Source of the DNA: Actinobacillus porcitonsillarum
Lineage (GTDB): Bacteria > Pseudomonadota > Gammaproteobacteria > Enterobacterales > Pasteurellaceae
Reading direction: 5' to 3'
Assembly (NCBI RefSeq): GCF_003101015.1
Contig: NZ_CP029206.1
Coordinates: 806,001-870,000 of the forward strand
Length of the DNA stretch: 64,000 nt
The notes under the pieces were generated by a model. The model saw only the letters and a list, made by a program, of their open reading frames with translations, ran no database searches and was not told where the DNA came from. Positions 48,410-57,484 of the stretch are shown piece by piece. The number at the start of each line of letters is the position of its first letter. Positions within the stretch are counted from its first letter, which is position 1. The position numbers and the translations under genes are program-made.

Positions 48410-49150
48410 ATGACAGAACACCAACCCCAAGCCCACAAAGAAGCGTTACAACAAAAACGCAAATTAACCCGTAAAGGCAAAGATCCGAACGCCCCTTTTG
48501 TGCGAGAAAAACTAGAGCTGCCAAACGGACATAACAAACTTTTACTACACTCTTGCTGTGCCCCTTGTTCAGGTGAAGTGATGGAAGCTATTCACGCTTC
48601 AGGGATCGAATTTGCGATCTACTTCTACAACCCAAACATTCACCCATTAAAAGAGTATCTGCTACGCAAAGAAGAGAACATTCGCTTTGCTGAAAAACAC
48701 GGTATTCCGTTTATTGATGTCGATGACGATTATGAAAACGACCGCAAAGAGTGGTTCAAAAAGGCAGAAGGAATGGAGTGGGAGCCAGAACGTGGTATTC
48801 GTTGCACAATGTGCTTTGATATGCGTTTTGAAAAAACCGCAAAATATGCCCACGAAAACGGCTACCCTGTTTTTACCAGCTGTTTAGGGATTTCCCGTTG
48901 GAAAGATATGAACCAAATCAACGGTTGCGGACACCGTGCGGCAGCCGCTTATGATGATGTGGTTTACTGGGATTACAACTGGCGTAAAGGCGGCGGTTCA
49001 CAACGGATGATCGAAATCAGCAAACGTGAACGTTTCTACCAACAAGAGTACTGTGGCTGTGTCTATTCGTTGCGTGACACGAACAAATGGCGTTTAGAAA
49101 CAGGGCGACAACGTATTGAAATCGGTAAATTGTATTATTCGCCCGATTAA
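48410..49150 (+). CDS. queH: Epoxyqueuosine reductase QueH
   Basis: A 246-residue protein of the former DUF208 family, which makes queuosine in tRNA from epoxyqueuosine and replaces QueG. The diagnostic Cys motifs are seen: [22 protein letters not shown] and EYCGCVYSL, which bind an iron-sulfur cluster and the second metal. The ATG at 48410 opens the conserved basic N-terminus; the upstream in-frame part is repeat. The gene is flanked on both sides by palindromes of the GGACACAC family. Confidence 0.92.
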   Translation: MTEHQPQAHKEALQQKRKLTRKGKDPNAPFVREKLELPNGHNKLLLHSCCAPCSGEVMEAIHASGIEFAIYFYNPNIHPLKEYLLRKEENIRFAEKHGIPFIDVDDDYENDRKEWFKKAEGMEWEPERGIRCTMCFDMRFEKTAKYAHENGYPVFTSCLGISRWKDMNQINGCGHRAAAAYDDVVYWDYNWRKGGGSQRMIEISKRERFYQQEYCGCVYSLRDTNKWRLETGRQRIEIGKLYYSPD

Positions 49151-49153
49151 AAA

Positions 49154-49176
49154 GTAGGGACACACTGCGTGTGTCC
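49154..49176. repeat. Single GTAG-headed REP (GGACACAC stem)
   Basis: GTAGGGACACACTGCGTGTG then TCC: same stem family as the arms at 48371 and 60132, four bases past the queH stop codon. Confidence 0.72.
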
Positions 49177-49232
49177 GCCATCAAGCGGTTAATTTTCAAC
49201 AAATTTTTACAAATTCAAAAGAGGAACAAACA

Positions 49233-50168
49233 ATGTCTAAATTTGCAATGGTATTCCCAGGACAAGGTTCGCAAGCGGTTGGTATGCTTGCTGATCTTGC
49301 ACCTGTTTACCCAGTGGTCGAACAAACGTTCAAACAAGCCAGTGATGTGCTTGGTTATGATTTATGGGATTTAGTCCAAAACGGCACGGCGGAAGATTTG
49401 GGTAAAACTGAACGTACTCAACCTGCGTTATTGGCGGCTTCTGTTGCGTTATACCGTATTTGGCAAGAGAAATTCCCAGAGCAAAAACCTGCGGTAATGG
49501 CAGGACACAGCTTGGGCGAATACTCAGCGTTGGTTTGTGCCGGCGTGTTGGATTTCCAAGATGCGATCAAATTAGTGGAACTGCGTGGTCAAGCGATGCA
49601 AAGCGCTGTGCCGGCAGGGACTGGTGCGATGTTTGCGATTATCGGCTTAGATAACGAAGCGATCATCAAAGCGTGCGAACAAGCGGCAAGTGAAATCGGC
49701 GAAGTGGTTTCAGCAGTAAACTTTAACTCACCGGGTCAAGTAGTGATTGCCGGCACGAAAGCGGCGGCAGAGCGTGCAGGCGAATTATGTAAAGAAGCTG
49801 GGGCAAAACGTGCGTTACCATTAGCGGTAAGCGTGCCTTCACACTGTGCCTTAATGAAACCTGCGGCAGAAAAATTAGCGGCTGCATTGCAAAATATTTC
49901 GTTAAATGCACCGCTTGTTTCTGTGATTAACAATGTGGATGTAGCTGTTGAAACCGATGCGGATAAGATCCGTGATGCTTTAGTTCGTCAGCTTTATAGC
50001 CCGGTGCGTTGGACAGAGACGGTCGAAAAAATGGCTCAAGATGGTGTGACGACTTTATATGAAATTGGTCCAAATAAAGTCTTAACAGGCTTAGCGAGCC
50101 GTATTGTGAAAGAGTTATCGGCAAAAGCAGTAAATGATGTGGCATCGTTTGAAACGGTAGTGTTTTAA
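49233..50168 (+). CDS. fabD: Malonyl-CoA:ACP transacylase FabD
   Basis: A 311-residue enzyme that loads malonyl groups on acyl carrier protein for fatty-acid synthesis. The nucleophile is Ser93 in GHSLGEYSAL and the partner His is His204 in VPSHCALM; FPGQGSQAVGM at the start is the oxyanion region. It lies 73 bases ahead of fabG. Neither fabH/plsX upstream nor acpP downstream is present, so the usual fab cluster is broken here. Confidence 0.97.
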   Translation: MSKFAMVFPGQGSQAVGMLADLAPVYPVVEQTFKQASDVLGYDLWDLVQNGTAEDLGKTERTQPALLAASVALYRIWQEKFPEQKPAVMAGHSLGEYSALVCAGVLDFQDAIKLVELRGQAMQSAVPAGTGAMFAIIGLDNEAIIKACEQAASEIGEVVSAVNFNSPGQVVIAGTKAAAERAGELCKEAGAKRALPLAVSVPSHCALMKPAAEKLAAALQNISLNAPLVSVINNVDVAVETDADKIRDALVRQLYSPVRWTETVEKMAQDGVTTLYEIGPNKVLTGLASRIVKELSAKAVNDVASFETVVF

Positions 50169-50241
50169 TTAGTAAGATGTCAGTTTTTAAGGGCGAGGTT
50201 TACCCTCGCTCGAACCATAATTTGTTTAAAAGGAGCTAGCA

Positions 50242-50967
50242 ATGCAAAATAAAATCGCATTAGTCACTGGGGCAACCCGTGGAATTGGGCGTGCAATCGC
50301 TGAAGAATTAGTGTCTAAAGGTGCATTCGTTATCGGCACGGCAACGTCAGAAAAAGGGGCGGAGTCAATCTCAGCTTACTTAGGTGATAAAGGCAAGGGC
50401 TTAGTGTTAAATGTGGCTGACGCTGAATCTATCGAGCAAGTACTTGCACAAATTAAAGAACAGTTTGGCGACATTGATATTCTCGTCAATAACGCAGGGA
50501 TTACCCGTGACGGTTTATTAATGCGTATGAAAGAAGATGACTGGTTCGATATTATTCAAACCAACTTAACCTCAATTTACCGTTTATCCAAAGCAGTATT
50601 ACGCCCTATGATGAAAAAAGGCGGCCGTATTATCTCTATCGGCTCTGTGGTTGGTTCATCAGGTAATCCGGGACAAACCAACTACTGTGCGGCAAAAGCA
50701 GGTCTTGTCGGTTTTTCTAAATCGTTGGCGAAAGAAGTGGCTTCTCGTGGCATAACCGTAAACGTGGTTGCTCCAGGTTTTATCGCAACGGATATGACGG
50801 ACGAGCTTACTGAAGATCAAAAAAATGCGATCTTAAGCCAAATTCCAGCTGGCAAACTTGGCTCGGCACAAGATATTGCAAAAGCGGTGGCATTTTTAGC
50901 TTCTGATGATGCGGCATATATCAACGGCGAAACCATTCACGTGAATGGCGGTTTATATATGAACTAA
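50242..50967 (+). CDS. fabG: 3-oxoacyl-ACP reductase FabG
   Basis: A 241-residue short-chain dehydrogenase performing the first reduction of fatty-acid elongation. The NADPH-binding TGATRGIGRAIA, the NNAG motif and the triad Ser135-Tyr148-Lys152 (IGSVVGSSG, TNYCAAK) are all present; it ends NGETIHVNGGLYMN. AAGGAGC precedes the ATG. A terminator follows, so acpP is not in the same transcript. Confidence 0.97.
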   Translation: MQNKIALVTGATRGIGRAIAEELVSKGAFVIGTATSEKGAESISAYLGDKGKGLVLNVADAESIEQVLAQIKEQFGDIDILVNNAGITRDGLLMRMKEDDWFDIIQTNLTSIYRLSKAVLRPMMKKGGRIISIGSVVGSSGNPGQTNYCAAKAGLVGFSKSLAKEVASRGITVNVVAPGFIATDMTDELTEDQKNAILSQIPAGKLGSAQDIAKAVAFLASDDAAYINGETIHVNGGLYMN

Positions 50968-50990
50968 CCGTTTAAAAGCGGTTCATTTTT

Positions 50991-51031
50991 TACCGAGTTT
51001 TGCGAGATTTAACGCAAAATTCGGTTTTATT
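50991..51031 (+). terminator. Terminator of fabD-fabG
   Basis: ACCGAGTTTTGCG and CGCAAAATTCGGT pair with one mismatch around AGATTTAA, followed by TTTTATTC, in the fabG-brnQ gap. Confidence 0.75.
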
Positions 51032-51060
51032 CTTTTTATTTTTTTATTTATTTGTGTGTT

Positions 51061-52347
51061 ATGACTAAAAATACGTTTATTGTCGGCTTTATGCTGTTTG
51101 CAATTTTCTTTGGGGCGGGCAACCTGATCTTTCCGCCAAAACTCGCATTTGAAAGTGGTGAAAATTTCTTACCTGCAATTCTTGGTTTTATTACAACAGG
51201 TGTAGGCCTACCCCTCTTAGGTATTATTGTAAGCGCTTGTTATGATGGGGGGTATAAAGCTGCTCTCAATCGTATTCATCCTTGGTTCTCTGTTATTTTT
51301 TTAATGGCAATCTATCTTGCAATAGGCCCATTTTTTGCAGGACCTCGTACTGGTGCAACGGCTTATGAAATTTCATTAGTCCCCTTTTTAGGTGAAACCG
51401 ATCCAATTTCGCAATTTGCTTTTACCTTGGTCTATTTTACTTTAACCCTTTGGTTAAGTTTAAATCCATCTCAAGCAGTAGATCGTGTGGGGGCAATTTT
51501 AACACCTGTACTGATTTTGACGATTATTGCTTTGGTTATCAGAGCTTTCTTTATTCTAGAACCAACTACCGCGGTAACGCCGCCGGAAGATGAACATTCT
51601 TGGTTATTTAAAGGCGTTGTGGAAGGTTATTTAACGATGGATGCTCTTGCTTCATTGGCATATTCCGTCATCGTTTTAAATGCGATTAAATCAAAAGGCA
51701 TTTCTCCTTCTGCGTTAATTAAACAGACTGTAATGGCAGGGCTGGTAGCAGCAACAGCATTGGGGGTTATCTACTTCTCATTAGGTTGGATTGGTAACAA
51801 CATGTCAATTAGCCCGGAAACGCTTGCTCAGCTTGCGGAGAAAAATCAGGATCTCGGTACTTATATTTTAAACACCATTACCGCACAGGCGTTTGGTGAA
51901 TATGGGCGTATTTTGCTGGGCGTAATTGTCTCGCTGGCGTGTTTAACTACGGCTGTTGGTTTATGTGTTTCGGTGAGCGAATACTTTTATGAAATTTTCC
52001 CGAAAATTTCTTACCGTAATTACGTGATTTTATTCTGCCTTATCAGCCTCATGATTGCGAATCTAGGCTTAAAAGCGGTAATCCAGAAATCAATTCCGGT
52101 ATTACTGGTGCTTTACCCGATTGCAATGACGGTCATTTTGTTACTAGGTATCAATGCGTTATTCCGCTTACCCTTAGTCGCTAAACGTTTAGCGTTGGCG
52201 CTTGTTACCATTATTTCGATTTTATCGGTTGCAAAATTTGATTTTACCCAACAACTCCCGTTGAAATCCTATTCAATGGAGTGGCTGCCATTTGCTATTA
52301 TTGGGTTAGTGATTGGATATCTCGTCCATAAAATGATGAAACGATAA
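51061..52347 (+). CDS. brnQ: BrnQ branched-chain amino-acid carrier
   Basis: A 428-residue LIVCS-family symporter with about 12 helices that imports Leu, Val and Ile with a cation. The N-terminal region FGAGNLIFPPKLAFESGENF and the later AGPRTGATAYEISLVPFL are characteristic. The ATG at 51061 was chosen over an upstream TTG because it gives the standard N-terminus, although a good ribosome site is not obvious. An imperfect inverted repeat with AGCGGTCA/TGACCGCT arms (52355-52394) follows before mutM. Confidence 0.92.
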   Translation: MTKNTFIVGFMLFAIFFGAGNLIFPPKLAFESGENFLPAILGFITTGVGLPLLGIIVSACYDGGYKAALNRIHPWFSVIFLMAIYLAIGPFFAGPRTGATAYEISLVPFLGETDPISQFAFTLVYFTLTLWLSLNPSQAVDRVGAILTPVLILTIIALVIRAFFILEPTTAVTPPEDEHSWLFKGVVEGYLTMDALASLAYSVIVLNAIKSKGISPSALIKQTVMAGLVAATALGVIYFSLGWIGNNMSISPETLAQLAEKNQDLGTYILNTITAQAFGEYGRILLGVIVSLACLTTAVGLCVSVSEYFYEIFPKISYRNYVILFCLISLMIANLGLKAVIQKSIPVLLVLYPIAMTVILLLGINALFRLPLVAKRLALALVTIISILSVAKFDFTQQLPLKSYSMEWLPFAIIGLVIGYLVHKMMKR

Positions 52348-52413
52348 GTATTTTAGCGGTCATTTTTGCAAAATAATATGTAAATTTGACCGCTTTATTT
52401 TAGGGAGATAAGT

Positions 52414-53238
52414 ATGCCTGAATTACCAGAAGTTGAGACGAGTTTACGAGGTGTTGAGCCTTATTTGAAAGGCGAAAAAATCAAACAAATTATTTGCCGA
52501 ACAGAAAAGTTACGTTGGCCCATCCCAACGGCATTAACCGACATGCAAGGGGCGAAAATTATTGATTTATCTCGTCGAGCGAAGTATTTAATTTTACATA
52601 CAGAGAAAGGCGATATTTTAGTGCATCTCGGAATGTCCGGCTCTTTGGGGATTTTAAAAGAAAGTGATAACCAACCTGTGGGTAAACATGATCATGTTGA
52701 TTTGATTACAGAAACCGGCACGATTTTACGTTATAACGATCCTCGTAAATTTGGTGCTTGGTTATGGGCAAAAGAGGCATTAAAGCACGAGTTATTGGCA
52801 AAATTAGGCCCTGAACCGCTTTCAAATGAATTCACAAGCGGTCGTTTATGGGAGAAAAGTCGCCAAAAAACCGTTGCCGTTAAAAATTTCATTATGAACA
52901 ATGAAATTGTGGTTGGAGTTGGTAATATCTATGCCTGTGAGTCTCTCTTTATGGCAGGAATTCACCCAGAACTAGCGGCGCAAAATTTAACTGAAAAGCA
53001 GTGTGAACGCTTGGTCAAAGTGATTAAAGAGGTTTTAACAAAGTCGATTATTCAAGGTGGCACAACGTTGAAAGACTTTATTCAACCAGATGGTAAACCA
53101 GGTTATTTTGCCCAAGTCTTACAAGTTTATGGGCGGAAAGGGGAAGCGTGTAATGATTGTGGTTCACTCATTGAAACCAAAATTATTGGGCAGCGAAACA
53201 CCTATTTTTGCCCACATTGTCAAAAGCTCCCGAGATAA
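52414..53238 (+). CDS. mutM: Formamidopyrimidine-DNA glycosylase
   Basis: A 274-residue bifunctional glycosylase/AP lyase that removes 8-oxoguanine. The catalytic Pro2-Glu3 start [14 protein letters not shown], Lys57 in SRRAKYLI and the C-terminal zinc finger (CNDCG...CPHC) are intact. The start follows a TAGGGAG site. It is convergent with ddc across a strong terminator; the order mutM-ddc-dat-rpmG-rpmB also occurs in H. influenzae. Confidence 0.97.
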   Translation: MPELPEVETSLRGVEPYLKGEKIKQIICRTEKLRWPIPTALTDMQGAKIIDLSRRAKYLILHTEKGDILVHLGMSGSLGILKESDNQPVGKHDHVDLITETGTILRYNDPRKFGAWLWAKEALKHELLAKLGPEPLSNEFTSGRLWEKSRQKTVAVKNFIMNNEIVVGVGNIYACESLFMAGIHPELAAQNLTEKQCERLVKVIKEVLTKSIIQGGTTLKDFIQPDGKPGYFAQVLQVYGRKGEACNDCGSLIETKIIGQRNTYFCPHCQKLPR

Positions 53239-53240
53239 TA

Positions 53241-53268
53241 AAAACGCCTTTTTACAAAGGCGTTTTTT
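53241..53268. terminator. Terminator between mutM and ddc
   Basis: AAAACGCCTTT and AAAGGCGTTTT pair perfectly around TTAC, with T/A runs on both sides: bidirectional. Confidence 0.9.
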
Positions 53269-53276
53269 CGTTTCAA

Positions 53277-54812
53277 TTAATCAATCGGTGGTACATAAGT
53301 CCCGTTTGCAATAGCATCTTTAATGCGTTCTGCTTCGCTTAGCACTTGCGCCAATAACGCTTTGACGTTTTCGAGTGTTGCGATTGGGCTTAGCGTAGTC
53401 ATTTTCAGCGATTGTTTATCCCCGACTTTGGTCACCCCAATGTTCGCTTCGCCACGGGCAAAGAGTTCATCTGCCACATTTTGGTTTAAGGCATCGATAA
53501 ATTCAGCAGGGTAGCCTGCCGGTGCAACACGGAACAATACCGAAGCAAATTGTGCCGGAACAAGCATTTCCAAGCCTTCTGTTTCGTGAATGTATTGTTC
53601 CACTTGTTTGGTAAGGTAAACACCGTGGTCGATCATTGAAGCGTATAGTTCTTCTCCTAAGGCTTCTACCGTAAACCATAATTTCAACGCATCAAAACGG
53701 CGTGTCGTTTGGAGCGATTTCGCCACTAAATTTGGTACACCGTGCGCTTCATCGTATTCTGAATTTAAGTAATCCGCTTTGTAATCAATGAAACGGTAAT
53801 TTTGCGGATCTTTTAATAAGAATGCGCCGCAAGAAATCGTTTGGAAGAAATGTTTGTGGAAATCCAACGTAATGGAGTCGGTTAATTCAATACCATCTAA
53901 AAGATGGCGGAAATCTTTTGAAAGCAGTAATGCACCGCCCCAAGCCGCATCGACGTGTAACCAAACGCCAAATTTGTTAGTAATCGCACGAATGGTTTTT
54001 AACGGATCGATTGCGCCAGCATCGGTTGTCCCTGCGGTGGCGACCACACAAGCCACCACTTTGCCTTCTAAATAAAGTTTGGCTAAAGTCGCTTCTAATG
54101 CGTGTGGATCCATTTGGGCATTTTCATTGCAAGGCACGGTAACTACAGATTGGAAGCCCATTCCCATCATTGCCATATTTTTTTGCACAGAGAAGTGCGC
54201 ATTTTCAGAGCAAATTACTTTTACTTTTTGCATTGCATCAGGTGGGATACCATCACGTTGTACCGACCATTCTGAACCGTCTGCATTTTTCCAATGTTTC
54301 GCAATGCAGGCATCACGCGCAAGCAGCACACCCATTAAGTTTGATTGTGTACCGCCCGAAGTAAAGACCCCGGAGGTGCCTTCGCCGTAGCCGGCTTTTT
54401 GACGCAACCAGTCAATCAAATGCTCTTCCATAATCGAACCGGCAGGGCTTTGATCCCACGAGTCCATAGATTGGTTAGTGGCATTGATTAACACTTCCGC
54501 AATTTGGCTCGTCACCATTGTCGGACAATGTAAGTGCGCTAAAGAGTGAGGGTGATGAACTTTAAGACTTGGATTTAAGAAAATTTCAACTAAATGATCT
54601 AAGGATTTTTGTACACCTACGCCCTCTTTAGTCGGTTTAAAACCATCAACCAAAGCACGCATTTGTTTGATTGAACCGCCGGTGTACATTTTTTCATTTT
54701 TCAGCCAAGAACTGACCGCTTGCACGGCATTGTGCATTGCGTTTTCGTAGTCTGCAATAGATTGAGGATCGTTACAGAACAGGGATTGTTTGTGTTTTGA
54801 AATATCTGACAT
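53277..54812 (-). CDS. ddc: L-2,4-diaminobutyrate decarboxylase
   Basis: A 511-residue PLP-dependent group II decarboxylase that turns 2,4-diaminobutyrate into 1,3-diaminopropane. Features include [18 protein letters not shown], the substrate-side [17 protein letters not shown], the cofactor Asp in [10 protein letters not shown] and the PLP Lys in [10 protein letters not shown]. The neighbour dat supplies its substrate, which fixes the assignment over glutamate or aromatic decarboxylases. A REPIN element separates it from dat. Confidence 0.93.
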   Translation of the reverse strand: MSDISKHKQSLFCNDPQSIADYENAMHNAVQAVSSWLKNEKMYTGGSIKQMRALVDGFKPTKEGVGVQKSLDHLVEIFLNPSLKVHHPHSLAHLHCPTMVTSQIAEVLINATNQSMDSWDQSPAGSIMEEHLIDWLRQKAGYGEGTSGVFTSGGTQSNLMGVLLARDACIAKHWKNADGSEWSVQRDGIPPDAMQKVKVICSENAHFSVQKNMAMMGMGFQSVVTVPCNENAQMDPHALEATLAKLYLEGKVVACVVATAGTTDAGAIDPLKTIRAITNKFGVWLHVDAAWGGALLLSKDFRHLLDGIELTDSITLDFHKHFFQTISCGAFLLKDPQNYRFIDYKADYLNSEYDEAHGVPNLVAKSLQTTRRFDALKLWFTVEALGEELYASMIDHGVYLTKQVEQYIHETEGLEMLVPAQFASVLFRVAPAGYPAEFIDALNQNVADELFARGEANIGVTKVGDKQSLKMTTLSPIATLENVKALLAQVLSEAERIKDAIANGTYVPPID

Positions 54813-54830
54813 TGTTTTTCCAATTTATTT

Positions 54831-54899
54831 GTAGGGGCGAAATATTTTTCGCCCAAAACAATCAAGGGAATATCAGGGCGAAAAATATTTCGCCCCTAC
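54831..54899. repeat. REPIN-like doublet (GGGCGAAA stem)
   Basis: Perfect 24-base inverted arms (54831-54854 and 54876-54899) with outer GTAG/CTAC. Each arm is a palindrome of GGGCGAAA and TTTTCGCCC. It sits inside the dat-ddc transcription unit. Confidence 0.82.
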
Positions 54900-54942
54900 A
54901 TAACCAATATATAATAAGCTTCTATGAAACTGACCGCACTTA

Positions 54943-56307
54943 TTAACCACGCACCGCTTTTAATGCGTCTGCGACAGATTGTTTGAAGCGTTTAATGAAT
55001 TCTTCACATTCTGCTTGGTTGATATTTACTGCACAAAGCACACGAACCACGTTGCCGCCACGTCCGCCACGTTCTAACAATAACTTGTTGTTAAAGCAGG
55101 CTTTTTGGATTGCAACCGCTAATTCGCCATCTTGTGGATAAGCACCTGTTGCGTCTGCCGATTTGCGTTCGTCCACAATGTCGATCCCCATCATTAAGCC
55201 TTTACCACGAACATTGCCGATACAAGGGAATTCTTTGCTTAATTCACGTAATGCACTCGTTAAGTATGCGCCACGTTCTTCCGCATTTTTCGCAAGATTT
55301 TCTTCACGCATAATTTTAAGTGATGCGTAACCAGTTGCCATTGCTAATTGGTTACCACGGAATGTACCGGTGTGTCCTGCCGGTTGCCACGCATCAAATT
55401 CTTTGCGAATAGCCAATACCGCTAATGGTAATGAACCACCTACCGCTTTTGACATCACAACGATATCAGGCTGAATACCTGCGTGTTCAAAGGCAAACAT
55501 TTTACCGCTGCGGCAGAAGCCTGCTTGAACTTCATCAACAATCATTAAAATGCCGTGTTTTTGGGTTACTTCACGTACTTTTTGTAAGAACGAAATTGGA
55601 GCAGGCACCACGCCCCCTTCGCCTTGGATTGCTTCTAAAATGACCGCAGCCGGTTTTACTACGCCGCTTTCTACATCTTCAATGAAGTTTTCAAAATAGC
55701 GTTCAACCGCTTTCGCACCCGCTTCGCCACCAATGCCGAACGGGCAACGGTATTCGTGCGGATATGGCATAAATTGTACGCCCGGCATTAAGCCTTGCAC
55801 TGGATTTTTCGCACCTAAGTTACCGGTTAAAGATAATGCACCGTGGGTCATCCCGTGGAAACCGCCAGAGAATGCGATTACATTGCCACGTCCAGTATAG
55901 GTTTTGGCTAATTTGATCGCCGCTTCGTTAGCATCTGCACCTGAAGGACCGGTGAATTGAAGAATGTATTGATCTTTAGGGAAGAATGATAAAAGTTCTT
56001 CGGTGAAAGCGTCTTTTAATGGCGTGGTTAAGTCTAAAGTATGTAACGGCAAGCCACTGTCTAAAACGTCTTTGATTGATTGCATTAGTACAGGGTGATT
56101 ATGACCTAATGCTAATGTTCCTGCGCCCGCCAAAAAGTCGAGATATTCATTTCCTTCTACGTCTGTTACCCAACAACCTTGCGCTTTAGCATAAGCAAAA
56201 GGAAGTTTGCGTGGATAACTACGCACATTGGATTCCATTGCATCTTGACGATCTAAGAAATGTTTGTTTGAGGCGAGAACTGCTTTTACAGGAGTGTTAA
56301 TTGTCAT
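54943..56307 (-). CDS. dat: Diaminobutyrate--2-oxoglutarate transaminase
   Basis: A 454-residue class III aminotransferase that makes L-2,4-diaminobutyrate from aspartate semialdehyde. The PLP Lys lies in [14 protein letters not shown], with the cofactor Asp in [15 protein letters not shown] and the [16 protein letters not shown] segment. With ddc it forms the 1,3-diaminopropane pathway described in Haemophilus and Acinetobacter. A Hin-type uptake signal (ACCGCACTT, 54933-54941) sits just beyond its stop. A long, hairpin-rich leader precedes the gene. Confidence 0.93.
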   Translation of the reverse strand: MTINTPVKAVLASNKHFLDRQDAMESNVRSYPRKLPFAYAKAQGCWVTDVEGNEYLDFLAGAGTLALGHNHPVLMQSIKDVLDSGLPLHTLDLTTPLKDAFTEELLSFFPKDQYILQFTGPSGADANEAAIKLAKTYTGRGNVIAFSGGFHGMTHGALSLTGNLGAKNPVQGLMPGVQFMPYPHEYRCPFGIGGEAGAKAVERYFENFIEDVESGVVKPAAVILEAIQGEGGVVPAPISFLQKVREVTQKHGILMIVDEVQAGFCRSGKMFAFEHAGIQPDIVVMSKAVGGSLPLAVLAIRKEFDAWQPAGHTGTFRGNQLAMATGYASLKIMREENLAKNAEERGAYLTSALRELSKEFPCIGNVRGKGLMMGIDIVDERKSADATGAYPQDGELAVAIQKACFNNKLLLERGGRGGNVVRVLCAVNINQAECEEFIKRFKQSVADALKAVRG

Positions 56308-56337
56308 TTTAAAAAACCTTCTAAATGAGGTGAAAAA

Positions 56338-56507
56338 AATAAGTCGGGTGCCTTGCGGGAAGCCTAAGCTTTCTTATCCTGAGAGATAAGATGCCATGGG
56401 GCATTTGACTCGCTACTTATTAAAAAAAGCGTTTCAGCTTTTTTGTTTTTACCCTGCTTGTAGAAATAAGAGCAGGTTGGAAACAGCTCCAAATGAAGGG
56501 ATCATTT
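56338..56507 (-). ncRNA. Candidate structured 5' leader of dat
   Basis: Reading toward dat, consecutive hairpins occur: TCATTT/AAATGA type (56507-56491), TTGGA/TCCAA (56492-56477), CCTGCT/AGCAGG (56476-56453), then a terminator-like stem with T-run (56444-56423). A multibranch region follows, closed by AATAAGT/ACTTATT (56421 with 56338), holding ATGCC/GGCAT (56404-56391) and CTTATC/GATAAG (56390-56373) hairpins. It ends about 30 bases before the dat ATG. The layout suggests attenuation or a riboswitch; no known class was recognised. Remaining sequence in this 356-base gap is AT-rich. Confidence 0.45.
56423..56444 (-). terminator. Terminator-like stem inside the dat leader
   Basis: AAAAAAGC and GCTTTTTT pair perfectly around a six-base loop, giving a T7 run on the minus strand, about 115 bases before the dat start. 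Possible attenuator. Confidence 0.6.
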
Positions 56508-56623
56508 GAAGAGGGCATATTGTATATTTTTATATCAAAAAGGGAAGAGAAATTTAGCTGGTAGAACAAGATATAAGGTTATCTGCCTAATTGATAAGCA
56601 AACGTTTGCATTTTAGGTATGAA

Positions 56624-56647
56624 AAAACCCGACAAGAGTCGGGTTTT
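56624..56647 (-). terminator. Terminator of rpmB-rpmG
   Basis: AAAACCCGAC and GTCGGGTTTT pair perfectly around AAGA with a T-run on the minus strand, just past rpmG. Confidence 0.9.
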
Positions 56648-56663
56648 AAAATTCAAACTAAAA

Positions 56664-56834
56664 TTATTTGATTTTAGCTTCTTTATAAACAACGTGTTTA
56701 CGCACAACTGGATCAAATTTTTTGATTTCCATTTTTTCTGGCATATTACGTTTGTTTTTTGTTGTTGTGTAGAAGTGACCAGTTTCAGCAGTTGAAACTA
56801 ATTTGATTTTCTCACGATTACCTTTAGCTGCCAT
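56664..56834 (-). CDS. rpmG: Ribosomal protein L33
   Basis: A 56-residue basic protein: begins [20 protein letters not shown], contains [18 protein letters not shown] and ends VVYKEAKIK. It is the Cys-free (zinc-independent) form of L33, since the CxxC pairs of the zinc-binding form are absent. It follows rpmB by 11 bases, the standard rpmB-rpmG operon. GGAGC precedes the ATG. Confidence 0.97.
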   Translation of the reverse strand: MAAKGNREKIKLVSTAETGHFYTTTKNKRNMPEKMEIKKFDPVVRKHVVYKEAKIK

Positions 56835-56845
56835 TGGTTAGCTCC

Positions 56846-57082
56846 TTAGATTTTTTCGCCACGAGCACGGATTTCAGCTAATACTGCATCGATGCCTTTT
56901 TTATCAATAATACGCATACCTTTCGCTGTTAAGCGTAAAGTTACGAAACGATTTTCAGACTCAACCCAGAAACGGTGAGTGTGAAGGTTAGGTAAAAAAC
57001 GACGACGAGTCGCGTTTAATGCGTGTGAGCGGTTGTTACCAACTGCTGGACGCTTGCCGGTTACTTGGCAAACTCTTGACAT
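56846..57082 (-). CDS. rpmB: Ribosomal protein L28
   Basis: A 78-residue protein of the large subunit: [20 protein letters not shown] at the start, [20 protein letters not shown] in the middle. The ATG at 57082 follows GGAG; earlier in-frame codons belong to the leader. First gene of rpmB-rpmG, preceded by a consensus promoter and a compact folded leader. Confidence 0.97.
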
Positions 57083-57116
57083 TTTAATTCTCCAATTACT
57101 TAAGTAAGTTTTATAT

Positions 57117-57181
57117 GGTTCGGGCGATGAGTGCTGACTCAACACAGCTTACTCACTACCTCGTCAGGTATAAACCCGACC
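57117..57181 (-). ncRNA. Candidate structured leader of rpmB-rpmG
   Basis: In the minus-strand transcript GGTCGGG (57181-57175) pairs with CCCGAACC (57124-57117) with one bulged A, closing a junction. Inside are a short hairpin ACCT-GACG-AGGT and a longer arm GTGAGT/ACTCAT topped by GCTG/CAGC. It ends about 35 bases before the rpmB ATG. A folded leader before a ribosomal-protein operon suggests autogenous control, but no binding evidence exists. Confidence 0.5.
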
Positions 57182-57204
57182 AAAGACTATATTAAAGGTC
57201 GCTG

Positions 57205-57233
57205 ATTATACTCTTGTTTCCTTTTTTATTCAA
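57205..57233 (-). promoter_or_regulatory. Sigma-70 promoter of rpmB-rpmG
   Basis: On the minus strand TTGAAT (57233-57228), exactly 17 bases, then consensus TATAAT (57210-57205). Expected transcription start near 57198, giving a leader of about 115 bases. The rest of the 402-base rpmB-murG gap (57234-57484) is AT-rich DNA that must hold the murG promoter; I see no gene in it. Confidence 0.82.
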
Positions 57234-57484
57234 GTGCTGAATGTGAAATACAATTAAGAATATTTTAATTATAAATATTATCTTCATTGCTTTTTACCGT
57301 TAACTTTATGATGGATCACTCGATGTAACGGTGTGGTTTTTGTTATTTATAAATAAAATATAGAAAAAATATACGAAAAATTAAGTGAAATTTTCCGAAA
57401 AGATACTAATTTCTTGTACAATAAGTAGAATTTTACTTTATTAAAAGTGCATATATATTCTATCTCAAAGGATCTATAAAGAAG

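Noticed and set aside
56344-56390. GGGTGCC followed by CTGAGA on the plus strand, resembling part of a thiamine pyrophosphate riboswitch
   Set aside because: The second half (ACCTGAT...AATGCCAGCG) is missing, and the plus strand leads to no gene in the right direction.
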